Source: Afipia sp. 1NLS2 (GTDB lineage Bacteria > Pseudomonadota > Alphaproteobacteria > Rhizobiales > Xanthobacteraceae). Taken from it: a stretch of 64,000 nt of DNA. Position 1 is the first letter of the stretch; each line of letters starts with the position of its first letter. Location: contig NZ_ADVZ01000001.1 in assembly GCF_000178995.1 (NCBI RefSeq), forward strand, positions 964,001 to 1,028,000, in the 5' to 3' direction. Made by a program: the position numbers and the translations under genes. Below, one piece after another: positions 9,211-18,567 of this stretch. The notes below the pieces were generated by a model, which saw only the letters and a program-made list of their open reading frames with translations, ran no database searches and had not been told where the DNA came from.

Positions 9211-10272
9211 ATGGTGAGCAAAAACGAGACACAAGCCACACCTCGCGTGAATGCCGAGCGCGTCGACTGGGTCGATTACGCCAAAGGCATCTGTATCATC
9301 ATGGTGGTGATGATGCATTCGACGCTCGGCGTGGAAGCGGCCACCGGCCAGACCGGCTTCATGCATCTGATCGTGGCCTTTGCGAAGCCCTTCCGCATGC
9401 CGGACTTCTTCCTGATCTCGGGCCTGTTCCTGCCGCTCGTCATCAACCGCGACTGGCGCACCTATCTCGACCGCAAGGTGGTGCATTTCTTCTACTTCTA
9501 CCTGCTCTGGACCGCGATCCAGTTCGGCTTCAAGGCGCCGCATTTCGCTGCCGAAGGTGGAAGCTGGTCGCATGTCGGCGTGATGTATCTGGAAACCTTC
9601 ATCGACCCGTTCGGCACGCTCTGGTTCATCTATCTCCTGCCGATCTTCTTCGTCGTCACCAAGGCGACGCTGCGTGTGCCGGCCTGGGCGATCTGGATTA
9701 TCGCCGCGCTGCTGGAGTCCTCGCACCTCAATACCGGCTGGACCACGATCGACGAATTCGCCTCGCGCTTCGTCTATTTCTACACAGGCTACCTGTTCTC
9801 GAAGCATGTGTTCGCTCTCGCGGAAGCCGTACGTCGCAATCCAAGACTCGCGCTCGCGGGGATCGGCGTCTGGGCGCTGACGGATGCCGGCCTCGTCTAT
9901 GTCGGCATGAGCGAATGGCCGGTAATTTCGCTGGCCCTCGGCATCGCCGGCGCATGCGCCATCATCACCATCGCCACGCTGCTCGCCCGCATGAACTGGA
10001 TCGATGCGATCCGTTACTGCGGCGAACATTCGATCGTGATCTACCTCGCCTTCTTCCTGCCGATGGCATCGACCCGCACGCTGCTGCTGAAAACGCATCT
10101 CATTACGGACATCGGGTGGATCTCGTTGATCGTCACCGCCGTCGGCGTGACCGGTTCGCTCTTGATCTGGTGGACGCTGCGCAACACGCGGCTCGGCTTC
10201 CTGTTCACGCGACCGGCGACGTTCTGGATCGCACCGCCGAAACAGCGGGCTGCACTCCAGCCGGCGGAATAG
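9211..10272 (+). CDS. Acyltransferase family 3 membrane protein
   Basis: A 353-residue protein with about ten transmembrane segments. RVDWVDYAKGICIIMVVMMH near the start is the usual first motif of acyltransferase 3 / OafB-type enzymes that transfer acetyl or other acyl groups to surface sugars. PDFFLISGLFLP and TLWFIYLLP are further family blocks. The ATG at 9211 is chosen because the conserved domain begins 18 residues later; in-frame codons further upstream would add an unconserved tail. No strong Shine-Dalgarno sequence is visible. Target unknown; the adjacent ugd hints at polysaccharide. Confidence 0.82.
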   Translation: MVSKNETQATPRVNAERVDWVDYAKGICIIMVVMMHSTLGVEAATGQTGFMHLIVAFAKPFRMPDFFLISGLFLPLVINRDWRTYLDRKVVHFFYFYLLWTAIQFGFKAPHFAAEGGSWSHVGVMYLETFIDPFGTLWFIYLLPIFFVVTKATLRVPAWAIWIIAALLESSHLNTGWTTIDEFASRFVYFYTGYLFSKHVFALAEAVRRNPRLALAGIGVWALTDAGLVYVGMSEWPVISLALGIAGACAIITIATLLARMNWIDAIRYCGEHSIVIYLAFFLPMASTRTLLLKTHLITDIGWISLIVTAVGVTGSLLIWWTLRNTRLGFLFTRPATFWIAPPKQRAALQPAE

Positions 10273-10278
10273 CCTGCT

Positions 10279-10872
10279 CTAACGCAGCATCTCAGGCGTC
10301 ACGCCATTCTTCATCTCGGAGACCCGCTCGCGGTAGGCATCGGCGTCACCAAAATCGGCAAAGCCCACATAGTGCGGATGCGGGCCAAGTACGCGACGGG
10401 CATGCTTGATCGGGCACCAGTAAATTTCGGTGCGCGAAGCCACCTCGCGAATGAATGCGATAGCCTGATTGAAATATGAGCAATAGGCGCAATTTATCTT
10501 CTCGATGATGTTGAGATAAGCGAGGTGATGACGGTCGAACACCAGATAGTCGCTGCGGCGCACTTTCGGGATTCCATAAATCGGAAAGCAGACCGCCTGA
10601 TAGACCATCACGAAGATGTCGAGAATGATCACCGGGACGATCAGCGAATAGATCACCGGCGCGGTCAGCATCACCAGCAGATTGGCCTCAAACAGATAAC
10701 GCAGCGCATGGGTCTTCATCGCGCGATAAAAATTCAGAACTTCCTGCCCGAAAACGACACGTCGATTATGCAGTTCATAACGGAAGGCTTCGCGCCGTCG
10801 CGTCAATTCCGCTTCGATGTCGGCCTCGGCCGCCCGAAGTTTATCGAACAACTCAGACAATTGCGCATCCAT
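10279..10872 (-). CDS. Conserved hypothetical membrane protein
   Basis: A 197-residue protein I do not recognise beyond similarity to Rhizobiales hypothetical proteins. Residues 1-60 are charged and likely helical. Two hydrophobic segments follow (about 62-100: YLFEANLLVMLTAPVIYSLIVP and ILDIFVMVYQAVCFPIYGIP). The C-terminal half is soluble with several Cys and His (INCAYCSYF, IYWCPIKHA), possibly metal-binding. AAGGAGG lies 5 bases before the second of two adjacent ATG codons, so 10872 is the preferred start. It is convergent with the acyltransferase gene and divergent from polA. Confidence 0.7.
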   Translation of the reverse strand: MDAQLSELFDKLRAAEADIEAELTRRREAFRYELHNRRVVFGQEVLNFYRAMKTHALRYLFEANLLVMLTAPVIYSLIVPVIILDIFVMVYQAVCFPIYGIPKVRRSDYLVFDRHHLAYLNIIEKINCAYCSYFNQAIAFIREVASRTEIYWCPIKHARRVLGPHPHYVGFADFGDADAYRERVSEMKNGVTPEMLR

Positions 10873-10999
10873 CATGGCCTCCTTCGCGGCCGGCGCCACG
10901 GCATGCCCGCCTTGGAAAATGCCCGCCAAGACTATTTCCCCGGCATTTCCGGGTAGCGTGTCTCCGGTTCAGGGTGATATTGCCTAGGTTCCCTCCTAT

Positions 11000-13900
11000 A
11001 TGAGCGCCATGGCAAAGTCCTCCGCAAAATCCACAACTCCGCAGGCGCGCACGCCCGCCGGGGTGAAACCTCCCGGCAAGGGCGACCATGTCTTTCTGGT
11101 CGACGGCTCGGGCTACATATTCCGCGCCTATCACGCGCTGCCACCCTTGAACCGCAAGTCGGACGGATTGCAGGTCAACGCCGTGCTCGGCTTCTGCAAC
11201 ATGCTGTGGAAGCTGATGCGCGACATGCCGCCGGACAATCGGCCGACGCATCTCGCCATCGTGTTCGACAAGTCCGAAGTCACGTTCCGTAACAAGATCT
11301 ATCCCGAATACAAGGCGCATCGCCCGCCCGCGCCGGACGATCTCATTCCGCAATTCGCGCTGATCCGCGAAGCCGTGCGCGCCTTCGACCTGCCGTGCCT
11401 CGAGCAGGGCGGCTTCGAGGCAGACGATCTGATCGCCACTTATGTGCGGCAAGCCTGCGAACGCGGCGCGACCGCCACCATTGTCTCCTCGGACAAGGAC
11501 TTGATGCAACTGGTGACCGATTGCGTCACCATGTACGACACCATGAAGGACCGCCGCCTCGGCATTCCCGAGGTGATCGAGAAATTCGGTGTGCCGCCGG
11601 AGAAGGTTGTTGAAGTGCAGGCGCTGGCGGGCGATTCCGTCGACAACGTGCCGGGCGTTCCGGGCATCGGCATCAAGACCGCCGCCCAGCTCATCACCGA
11701 GTATGGCGACCTCGAAACGCTTCTGCAGCGCGCGGGCGAAATCAAGCAACCGAAGCGGCGCGAGTCACTGATCGAACATGCCGCTAAGGCGCGCATCTCC
11801 CGCGAACTCGTGCTGCTCGATAATAATGTGAAACTCGACGTGCCGCTCGACGAATTGGCGGTGCACGAGCCGGACTCGCGCAAGCTGATCGCGTTCCTCA
11901 AGGCGATGGAATTTTCCACACTGACGCGGCGCGTGGCCGAATACGCCCAGATCGACGCCGCCGATGTCAGTCCCGACGAACATCTGAAAAGCCCGCTTGC
12001 AACAGTCGTCGGTCAGGATTCGCCGCAAACCCTGCCGCTCGGCGGCGAGCCGGATGCGCGGGCCAAAGGTACATCCGCGACGTCCGCGACCAGCGCAGGC
12101 GCGGCACCCGCGACGGCGCATTCGCCGCAGGCGCTGGCGGCAGTCCGCATCGAAAAGGCCGCAACGGGAAAGATCGACCGCGGCAAGTATCAAACCATCC
12201 GCACGCTCGACGAACTCAACGCCTGGATCACGCGCGCGCACGATCTCGGCCATGTCGCGATCGACATCAAGGCGACCTCGATCGATCCGATGCAGGCCGA
12301 CATCTGCGGCATCGCGCTGGCTCTGACGCCCAATAAAGCCTGCTACATTCCGCTTGGACACAAGAAATCCGGCGGCGGCGAGGATCTGTTCGCCAGCGGC
12401 CTCGCGGAAGGACAGATCGAGGCGGCTAAGGCCTTCGATGTGCTTCGCAAGCTGATGGAATCCGAGGCCGTGCTGAAATCCGGCCTCGACATCAAATTCA
12501 TCTCGGTCATGCTGGCGCAACACAAGATCACGCTGCGCACGACCGACGACGTGCAATTGATGTCCTACGCGCTCGACGCCGGGCGCGGCGCGCACGACAT
12601 CGAATCGCTAGCCCAGAAATGGCTCGCCCATGCGGCGATCAAGCATGGCGACGTCATCGGCAGCGGCCGTAACAAGCTGTCGCTCGATCAGGTAACGATC
12701 GAACGCGCCACCGAATACGGCGCCGAGACCGCCGACATCATCATCCGGCTGTGGCTCCTGATGAAAGCGCGGCTGATTTCCGAACGCATGAACAACGTCT
12801 ATGAATCGCTGGAGCGGCCTTTGATCGGCGTGCTGGCGCGCATGGAACGACGCGGCATCATGATCGACAGGCAGGTTCTCTCACGCCTGTCAGGCGATTT
12901 CGCACAAACAGCCTCCCGGCTTGAAGACGAAATCCGCAAGATCGCGGGCGAGGACATCAACCCCGGCAGCCCGAAACAACTCGGCGATGTGATCTTCGGC
13001 AAGATGGGCCTGCCCGGCGGCCAGAAGACCAAGACCGGCGCATGGTCGACATCCGCCTCGATCCTTGAAGACCTCGCCGAGGAAGGTCACGTCTTCCCGC
13101 GCAAGATTCTCGACTGGCGGCAGGTATCGAAACTGAAATCGACCTACACCGACGCGCTGCCAAACTACGTCAATCCGCAGACGCAGCGCGTTCACACCAC
13201 CTACGCGCTCGCCGCCACCACGACGGGGCGGCTGTCGTCGAACGAGCCGAACCTGCAGAACATCCCGGTGCGCACCGAGGACGGCCGCAAGATTCGACGC
13301 GCGTTTATTGCCGAAAAAGGCCACAAGCTGGTCTCTGCCGACTATTCGCAGATCGAATTGCGGCTGCTCGCGGAGATCGCCGACATTCCGGTGCTGAAGC
13401 AGGCCTTCCACGACAAGCTCGACATTCATGCCATGACGGCGTCGGAAATGTTCGGCGTGCCGGTGAAGGACATGCCCGCCGAAGTGCGCCGCCGCGCCAA
13501 GGCGATCAATTTCGGCATCATCTACGGCATCTCGGCATTCGGCCTCGCCAACCAACTCGGCATTCCGCGCGAGGAGGCCGGTGCCTACATCAAGAAATAT
13601 TTCGAGCGCTTCCCCGGCATCCGCGCCTACATGGATGCGACGCGCGATTTCTGCCGCGAGCACGGCTATGTCGAGACCCTGTTCGGACGCAAGTGCCACT
13701 ATCCGGACATCAAGGCGTCGAACGCCTCGCTGCGTGCGTTCAACGAACGTGCCGCGATCAACGCACGCCTGCAGGGTACCGCCGCCGACATTATCCGCCG
13801 CGCCATGATCCGGATGGAGGACGCGCTCGCGGAGAAGAAGCTCGCCGCACGGATGCTTTTGCAGGTGCACGACGAACTGGTGTTCGAAGTACCGGACAGC

Positions 13901-14026
13901 GAGGTGGGCGATACGATTCCCGTCATCCAGGAGGTGATGGAGAACGCAGCGTTCCCGGCTGCCCGGTTGTCGGTGCCGCTGCATGTCGATGCCCGCGCGG
14001 CCCATAACTGGGACGAGGCGCACTAG
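11000..14026 (+). CDS. polA: DNA polymerase I, proofreading site degenerate
   Basis: A 1008-residue family A polymerase. Residues about 28-310 are the 5' nuclease domain (HVFLVDGSGYIFRAYHALPP, then GIGIKTAAQLITEYG). A low-complexity Ala/Thr linker lies at about 335-385. Residues about 395-600 align with the 3'-5' exonuclease domain, and about 640-1008 are polymerase with motif A Asp781 (DYSQIELR), motif B Lys834 (RRRAKAINFG) and motif C Asp958 (VHDE). In the exonuclease domain the expected DxE is D422-I-K424, the Exo II Asp position is Ile501, and the Exo III Y-x3-D is Y573-GAE-T577. Most metal ligands are therefore lost and proofreading is probably absent; the polymerase and 5' nuclease look intact. 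Confidence 0.96.
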   Translation: MSAMAKSSAKSTTPQARTPAGVKPPGKGDHVFLVDGSGYIFRAYHALPPLNRKSDGLQVNAVLGFCNMLWKLMRDMPPDNRPTHLAIVFDKSEVTFRNKIYPEYKAHRPPAPDDLIPQFALIREAVRAFDLPCLEQGGFEADDLIATYVRQACERGATATIVSSDKDLMQLVTDCVTMYDTMKDRRLGIPEVIEKFGVPPEKVVEVQALAGDSVDNVPGVPGIGIKTAAQLITEYGDLETLLQRAGEIKQPKRRESLIEHAAKARISRELVLLDNNVKLDVPLDELAVHEPDSRKLIAFLKAMEFSTLTRRVAEYAQIDAADVSPDEHLKSPLATVVGQDSPQTLPLGGEPDARAKGTSATSATSAGAAPATAHSPQALAAVRIEKAATGKIDRGKYQTIRTLDELNAWITRAHDLGHVAIDIKATSIDPMQADICGIALALTPNKACYIPLGHKKSGGGEDLFASGLAEGQIEAAKAFDVLRKLMESEAVLKSGLDIKFISVMLAQHKITLRTTDDVQLMSYALDAGRGAHDIESLAQKWLAHAAIKHGDVIGSGRNKLSLDQVTIERATEYGAETADIIIRLWLLMKARLISERMNNVYESLERPLIGVLARMERRGIMIDRQVLSRLSGDFAQTASRLEDEIRKIAGEDINPGSPKQLGDVIFGKMGLPGGQKTKTGAWSTSASILEDLAEEGHVFPRKILDWRQVSKLKSTYTDALPNYVNPQTQRVHTTYALAATTTGRLSSNEPNLQNIPVRTEDGRKIRRAFIAEKGHKLVSADYSQIELRLLAEIADIPVLKQAFHDKLDIHAMTASEMFGVPVKDMPAEVRRRAKAINFGIIYGISAFGLANQLGIPREEAGAYIKKYFERFPGIRAYMDATRDFCREHGYVETLFGRKCHYPDIKASNASLRAFNERAAINARLQGTAADIIRRAMIRMEDALAEKKLAARMLLQVHDELVFEVPDSEVGDTIPVIQEVMENAAFPAARLSVPLHVDARAAHNWDEAH

Positions 14027-14143
14027 CTGATCTCCGGTGGCTGCGCCGTAATTTCGCAGTGAACGCCTGCGATCTGTGCTGGCTTCACTGCCGGGGTCTG
14101 GCTAAGAAGTTCGGGCGTTTCATTCCTTTCAGCGAGTCCGTCC

Positions 14144-14704
14144 GTGTCCACACCTTCCCGCGCCCGCCTGGCCGACATCATCCGCACCCGCTCGTTCGGG
14201 CGCGGCGAGATCACCCTCGCCTCGGGCCGCAAGAGCGATTTCTATTTCAACCTCAAGCCGACCATGCTCGACCCGGAAGGCGCGACGCTGCTGGCGGAAC
14301 TGTCGTACGACGCCATCAAGGACGAGAAGATCGATTACATCGGCGGGCTCGAGATGGGGGCGGTGCCGCTTGCCGGCGCCATCGCGCAGCTCTCGTGGAT
14401 GAAGGGCAATCCGATCGCGGCCTTCTTCGTCCGCAAGAAGCCGAAGGAGCATGGCGCACGGCTCGCAGTCGAAGGCCTCGCCAAGGGCGAAAGCCTCAAG
14501 GGCAAACGCATCGTCATTGTCGAGGACGTCACCACCACCGGCGGCTCCGCCATCAAGGCCATTGAAGCGGTGAAGGACGCGGGCGGCGATGTGGTGATGG
14601 TGCTAACCATGGTGGACCGCGAGGAAGGCGCGAGCGAGAACTTCAAAGAAGCCGGTCTTACGCTGCGCGCGCTCTATACTGCGACAGAGTTTCTTCGTCC
14701 TTGA
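14144..14704 (+). CDS. pyrE: Orotate phosphoribosyltransferase
   Basis: A 186-residue enzyme of pyrimidine synthesis that joins orotate and PRPP to give orotidine 5'-phosphate. The PRPP-binding motif [20 protein letters not shown] is at about residues 124-143, and the catalytic loop Lys region (RKKPKEHG) is near residue 100. The start is a GTG ([13 protein letters not shown]); no in-frame ATG gives a complete domain. It lies 117 bases after polA on the same strand. Confidence 0.93.
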   Translation: MSTPSRARLADIIRTRSFGRGEITLASGRKSDFYFNLKPTMLDPEGATLLAELSYDAIKDEKIDYIGGLEMGAVPLAGAIAQLSWMKGNPIAAFFVRKKPKEHGARLAVEGLAKGESLKGKRIVIVEDVTTTGGSAIKAIEAVKDAGGDVVMVLTMVDREEGASENFKEAGLTLRALYTATEFLRP

Positions 14705-14735
14705 ACAATCGGTGCGCGATGCTAGGTTCGCGCCG

Positions 14736-16148
14736 ATGACATCGCTCCGCCGCCTTTCCCTTGTCCTGCTTGCGCTTTGCCTGCCCTCTCCGGCTTTCGC
14801 CGCCGAGGGCCTGAACGGCGCGAGCCTTTCGCTGTGGTGGGGCCTGCCGTTCGTCGGCATCCTTCTGTCCATCGCCACCGGACCCGTGCTCTATCCCCAT
14901 CTGTGGGAGCATCATTTCGGAAAGTTCACCGCGTTCTGGTCGGCGCTGATCGTGATCGCGCTGCTGGCGACCACCGACATCGCGACCGTCACCGGCGCGC
15001 TCGCGCACACCGCCTTCCTCGAGTACATCCCGTTCATCCTGCTGCTGCTGGCCTTGTTCACGGTCGCGGGCGGTATCTATCTCGAGGGCAACCTGCACGA
15101 CAGCGTCTTCACCAACACGGTGATGCTCGCGTTCGGCGCGCTGATCGCGAGCGTCGTCGGCACCACGGGCGCGGCAATGATCCTGATCCGCCCCCTGATC
15201 CGCGCCAACGACGACCGCCGCTATAATGCCCATGTCGTGGTGTTCTTCATCTTCCTCGTCGCCAATATCGGCGGCGCGCTGTCGCCGCTCGGCGATCCGC
15301 CGCTGTTCATCGGCTTTCTCAAGGGCGTCGATTTCTTCTGGACCACGCAGCATCTGTGGCTGGAGACGCTGACCACGGCGGCCATCGTACTGGCGGTGTT
15401 CTGCGCACTCGACCTTTATTTCCATCATCGCGAAGGCCGCTTCGCGCGCGTCTCCGACCCGACGCCGGACAAACCGCTCAAGCTGCATGGCAAAGCCAAC
15501 CTGCTGCTGCTCGTTCTCATCATCGCGGCGATTTTGATGAGCGCCAAATGGAAGCCCGGCATCGCCTTCCATGTCGCGGGCGTCGATCTGCAATTGCAGG
15601 ATCTGTTGCGCGATCTGGTGTTCCTGCTGGTGGCGATCGCCTCTGTGCGCATCACGGCGAAGGACGTACGCACCGCCAACGGCTTTTCTTGGGGACCGAT
15701 CAAGGAAGTCGCGATCCTGTTCGCGGGCATCTTCATCTGCATCGTCCCGGTGATGGCGATGCTGCAGGCCGGCTCGCATGGCCCGTTCGCGAACCTGCTG
15801 ACGCTGGTGAGCAAGGCAGACGGCTCGGGCAACCCGGCCGCCTATTTCTGGCTGACGGGCGCGCTGTCGTCCTTCCTCGACAACGCGCCGACCTATCTGG
15901 TGTTCTTCCAGCTTGCCGGCGGCGACCCGCACACGCTGATGACCGCGCAATCGGCGCTGCTCGCCGCGATTTCCTCCGGCGCGGTGTACATGGGCGCCAA
16001 CACCTATATCGGCAACGCGCCGAACTTCATGGTCTACGCCATCGCCCGCGAGAACGGCGTCAAAATGCCGAGCTTCTTCGGCTACATGGCCTGGTCTTCG
16101 CTCGTGCTGTTGCCGACCTTCCTGCTTGTCACCTGGATTTTCTTCTAG
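14736..16148 (+). CDS. NhaD/CitMHS-like sodium:proton antiporter
   Basis: A 470-residue membrane protein of the ion transporter superfamily, with a signal-like first segment (LVLLALCLPSPAFAAEG) and about twelve transmembrane segments. VGTTGAAMILIRPLIRAN and NIGGALSPLGDPPLFIGFLKG are the helix-reentrant signatures of NhaD / CitM type transporters; SSFLDNAPTYLVFF is the second-repeat counterpart. Homologues are annotated as sodium:proton antiporters, but carboxylate transport cannot be excluded. The ATG at 14736 is preferred since it starts the leader segment. It lies 31 bases after pyrE. Confidence 0.78.
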   Translation: MTSLRRLSLVLLALCLPSPAFAAEGLNGASLSLWWGLPFVGILLSIATGPVLYPHLWEHHFGKFTAFWSALIVIALLATTDIATVTGALAHTAFLEYIPFILLLLALFTVAGGIYLEGNLHDSVFTNTVMLAFGALIASVVGTTGAAMILIRPLIRANDDRRYNAHVVVFFIFLVANIGGALSPLGDPPLFIGFLKGVDFFWTTQHLWLETLTTAAIVLAVFCALDLYFHHREGRFARVSDPTPDKPLKLHGKANLLLLVLIIAAILMSAKWKPGIAFHVAGVDLQLQDLLRDLVFLLVAIASVRITAKDVRTANGFSWGPIKEVAILFAGIFICIVPVMAMLQAGSHGPFANLLTLVSKADGSGNPAAYFWLTGALSSFLDNAPTYLVFFQLAGGDPHTLMTAQSALLAAISSGAVYMGANTYIGNAPNFMVYAIARENGVKMPSFFGYMAWSSLVLLPTFLLVTWIFF

Positions 16149-16268
16149 AGACCCGCGCAGGCTCCAACGCAGGCGTCTAAACGCTCCATTTACCATCCCG
16201 CGATAATGTTTTGACGCTGGCGCCGCAGGCGGCTGGCTGACATTCCCGTCGCGTCGGTGGAGTAAGCG

Positions 16269-17069
16269 TTGCGTTTGCGTTCCGCATTCAGGCCCGGTCA
16301 CGCCGCGCTGCTGGCTTTATCCCTGCTGGCGCTCACGCCGCGTCCGGCTTCCGCAGGCTTCTTCGATTTCCTGTTCGGCGGCGACCGTGCGCCCCGCGCG
16401 GCGCAGCCCTCCTCGCCCACTCCGCAGACCGATTTCTTCGGCAATCCGATCGATCCGGGCCCGACAGCGGTCGCGCCCGTGAGCAGCGGACGTTCCGCGT
16501 CCTATTGCGTGCGCACCTGCGACGGGAAGTATTTCCCGCTGTCGTCGCACGCGGGCATGACACCAGCCCAGATGTGCCAGTCGTTCTGCCCGGCGAGCGC
16601 CACCAAGGTCTATTTCGGCGGCAATATCGACACCGCGCTCGGCCCGAACGGCGAACGCTATGCCGACCTGCCGCACGCCTTCGCCTACCGCAAGGCGCTG
16701 AAGGCGGACTGCACCTGCAACGGCCGCGATCCGGCGGGGCTTGCGCCGATCGATCTGTCGCTCGACACCACGCTGCGCCCCGGCGATATCGTCGCCACCA
16801 CCGACGGTCTTGTCGCCTATAAAGGCGTCTCGCCGATCAATGGGCAGACCGCCGAATTCACGCCGGTCGCGAATTATCCGGGCCTGACGCCGGAACTGCG
16901 CGCCAAGCTCGGCGAGATGAAGGTCGCGCCGGTCCGGGTCGACGTCAGCGAGGTCGCGCCGAATTCAAGCGTCGAGATCACCGGCACGCTGCCGGCTGTC
17001 CAACCTGTGCATGCGAACGGGGCCGCGCCAAAGATCGCGATGCCGAAAACGCGCGCGGCGCTTTATTGA
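16269..17069 (+). CDS. DUF2865 secreted protein
   Basis: A 266-residue protein with a signal peptide (AALLALSLLALTPRPASA, cleavage near residue 29). The DUF2865 core follows: SYCVRTCDGKYFPL, then CQSFCPASATKVYFG, with conserved cysteines (also DCTCNGRD) that may form disulfides in the periplasm. The start is TTG at 16269 with GGTGGAG 7-8 bases upstream. The family is restricted mainly to Rhizobiales and has no assigned function. Confidence 0.8.
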   Translation: MRLRSAFRPGHAALLALSLLALTPRPASAGFFDFLFGGDRAPRAAQPSSPTPQTDFFGNPIDPGPTAVAPVSSGRSASYCVRTCDGKYFPLSSHAGMTPAQMCQSFCPASATKVYFGGNIDTALGPNGERYADLPHAFAYRKALKADCTCNGRDPAGLAPIDLSLDTTLRPGDIVATTDGLVAYKGVSPINGQTAEFTPVANYPGLTPELRAKLGEMKVAPVRVDVSEVAPNSSVEITGTLPAVQPVHANGAAPKIAMPKTRAALY

Positions 17070-17090
17070 AGATCGCGGCGAAGCCGTTTC

Positions 17091-17534
17091 CTAGCGGCTG
17101 ACGATGACACCGATCACGTTCGGCACCGAACGGAAACGATCTTCCCATTCGAGCCGCGCAGCCGTGCGGTTTTCCGGCGTCAGCAGGCCGCGCTTTTCCG
17201 CGAGAATCATCCAGCAATAACCCCACCAATCGGTGAGGATGCCCTCGTCGCCGAGCAGATCGTAACCGTGCTCGGCCGCGAACAGGCGTGCGCGATACTC
17301 GTCGAGCGTGTCGAGAAACTCGTGGTCCTCCACCGAGAGCATGTCGTCGGAAATATCCTCGATGGTGTAGCCCCACACCGACATGCAGACCGCGTTGAAG
17401 GCACGGTCGATCTGGTCGTCGTCGATCATCTGATGACGTGCGGCGGCATGCAGGCGTGTCAGTGTCCGCGCGAAATCGGCTATCCGGGTCATGGCGACGG
17501 CATTGAGCGCGGTATTGGACGCGATATCGGACAT
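17091..17534 (-). CDS. Conserved hypothetical protein, Rhizobiales type
   Basis: A 147-residue soluble acidic protein without signal peptide or known motif that I can name. The ATG at 17534 is preferred over the codon 17 residues upstream because GAGGG precedes it by 5 bases and the upstream extension runs through a hairpin. It is convergent with the DUF2865 gene. No function is proposed. Confidence 0.65.
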   Translation of the reverse strand: MSDIASNTALNAVAMTRIADFARTLTRLHAAARHQMIDDDQIDRAFNAVCMSVWGYTIEDISDDMLSVEDHEFLDTLDEYRARLFAAEHGYDLLGDEGILTDWWGYCWMILAEKRGLLTPENRTAARLEWEDRFRSVPNVIGVIVSR

Positions 17535-17552
17535 GGCACCCTCGAAACAAAG

Positions 17553-17572
17553 GGGCGCCTCCAGCGGCGCCC
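17553..17572 (-). promoter_or_regulatory. Leader hairpin before the 147-aa hypothetical gene
   Basis: Seven-base arms GGGCGCC and GGCGCCC (six-base loop) precede a short CCTTTGTTT run in the transcript of the minus-strand gene starting at 17534; the Shine-Dalgarno sequence follows within 12 bases. It could be an attenuator-like hairpin or simply the terminator of an upstream unit. Confidence 0.4.
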
Positions 17573-17691
17573 GGCGAATCACCATGCTACAGCAATCGTT
17601 AAAAATGTTCTATATTTGTTCTTTTCGCTAAAGGCCCGCAGGAGCGCCGGTTTTCGGCATCCGGGCGCATTCCGGGCGGCCTCCGGCGTGT

Positions 17692-18393
17692 TCAGGCCAC
17701 GCGCTTCTCAACCTTGGCGAAGCTGCTCAACCCGAGCCAGGTCTCCAGACCGGCCTCGAGTTCACGGCTGCCCGTCACGACCAGTCTTTCATCGGACTTG
17801 GCCCGGGCGATGGTCGTGTAGCCCATCCAGATCTCCGTCATCGTGCGCAGGTCGGTGACGAGATAAAGATCGACCTCGAAGCCGGGATCAATCGAACACA
17901 AATCGACCTCGTCGCCAGGCCCGACAACCAGCCACCAGTTGCGCTTGCTCTCCACCAGGTCGGTCAGGATGACCTGGATCGTGTGACGCTGCTGCGGCGG
18001 CATCGACTTCGGCGCGATCCGGCGGCGGATGTCCCACATCAGAAGATTGGGATCGAGATTGTCGAGCGACGATTTCGTGCTCACCCAGCGATGCCCCCAC
18101 ACGCCGACATGCTCGATGATCGGCTTCAATTCTTCTCCGGCCGGTGTCAGCCGGTATTCGTAAAGGTCTGGACCGGCCGCCGATTTTGTCCGGGTGACGA
18201 CGCCTGCGGCTTCAAGCTCCTTGAGTCGCTTCGACAACAACGCCGGAGACATCCGCGGCACGCCGCGGCGCAATTCGTTGAAGCGCGTCGATCCGCAAAC
18301 GAGTTCGCGCAACACGATCAGCGTCCAGCGCGTGCACAGGATTTCGGATGCCATCGCGACAGGGCAGAACTGGTTATAGCTGCCTTCGGCCAT
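17692..18393 (-). CDS. HxlR family transcriptional regulator
   Basis: A 233-residue protein. Residues 1-100 are an HxlR winged helix: CPVAMASEILCTRWTLIVLREL, then GVPRMSPALLSKRLKELEAAGVV. It has the N-terminal Cys10 typical of the family, which in relatives senses redox or electrophiles. Residues about 120-230 form an extra C-terminal domain resembling the SCP2-like part of long HxlR proteins. It is divergent from a tautomerase gene, with a palindrome in between (18478-18491), so local regulation of that gene is likely (inference). Confidence 0.85.
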   Translation of the reverse strand: MAEGSYNQFCPVAMASEILCTRWTLIVLRELVCGSTRFNELRRGVPRMSPALLSKRLKELEAAGVVTRTKSAAGPDLYEYRLTPAGEELKPIIEHVGVWGHRWVSTKSSLDNLDPNLLMWDIRRRIAPKSMPPQQRHTIQVILTDLVESKRNWWLVVGPGDEVDLCSIDPGFEVDLYLVTDLRTMTEIWMGYTTIARAKSDERLVVTGSRELEAGLETWLGLSSFAKVEKRVA

Positions 18394-18477
18394 CGATCCC
18401 TCCGCAGGTCATGGAAGGCCCGTGTTTTACGCCTCTCCAACCGCTGTCTCCAGTTCAGATTCTGTACCGGGGCGATT

Positions 18478-18491
18478 CAGTTCCTGAACTG
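18478..18491. promoter_or_regulatory. Palindrome between HxlR and tautomerase genes
   Basis: CAGTTC-CT-GAACTG is a perfect 6-base inverted repeat with 2-base spacing, and another CAGTTC half-site lies at 18451-18456. Its position between two divergent genes, one an HxlR regulator, makes it a candidate operator for that regulator. Confidence 0.4.
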
Positions 18492-18567
18492 GCCGGGCCG
18501 GCGGCGGCGTGGGAATGCAGCGACAGCGGCGAGATCGTCTCGCGGCAGGCAACGAAGGAACGTTCCA

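Noticed and set aside
14658-16301. 547-codon open frame on the minus strand over the antiporter gene
   Set aside because: Extremely Arg, Asp, Glu and Gln rich, the mirror of hydrophobic codons of the membrane protein; not a gene.
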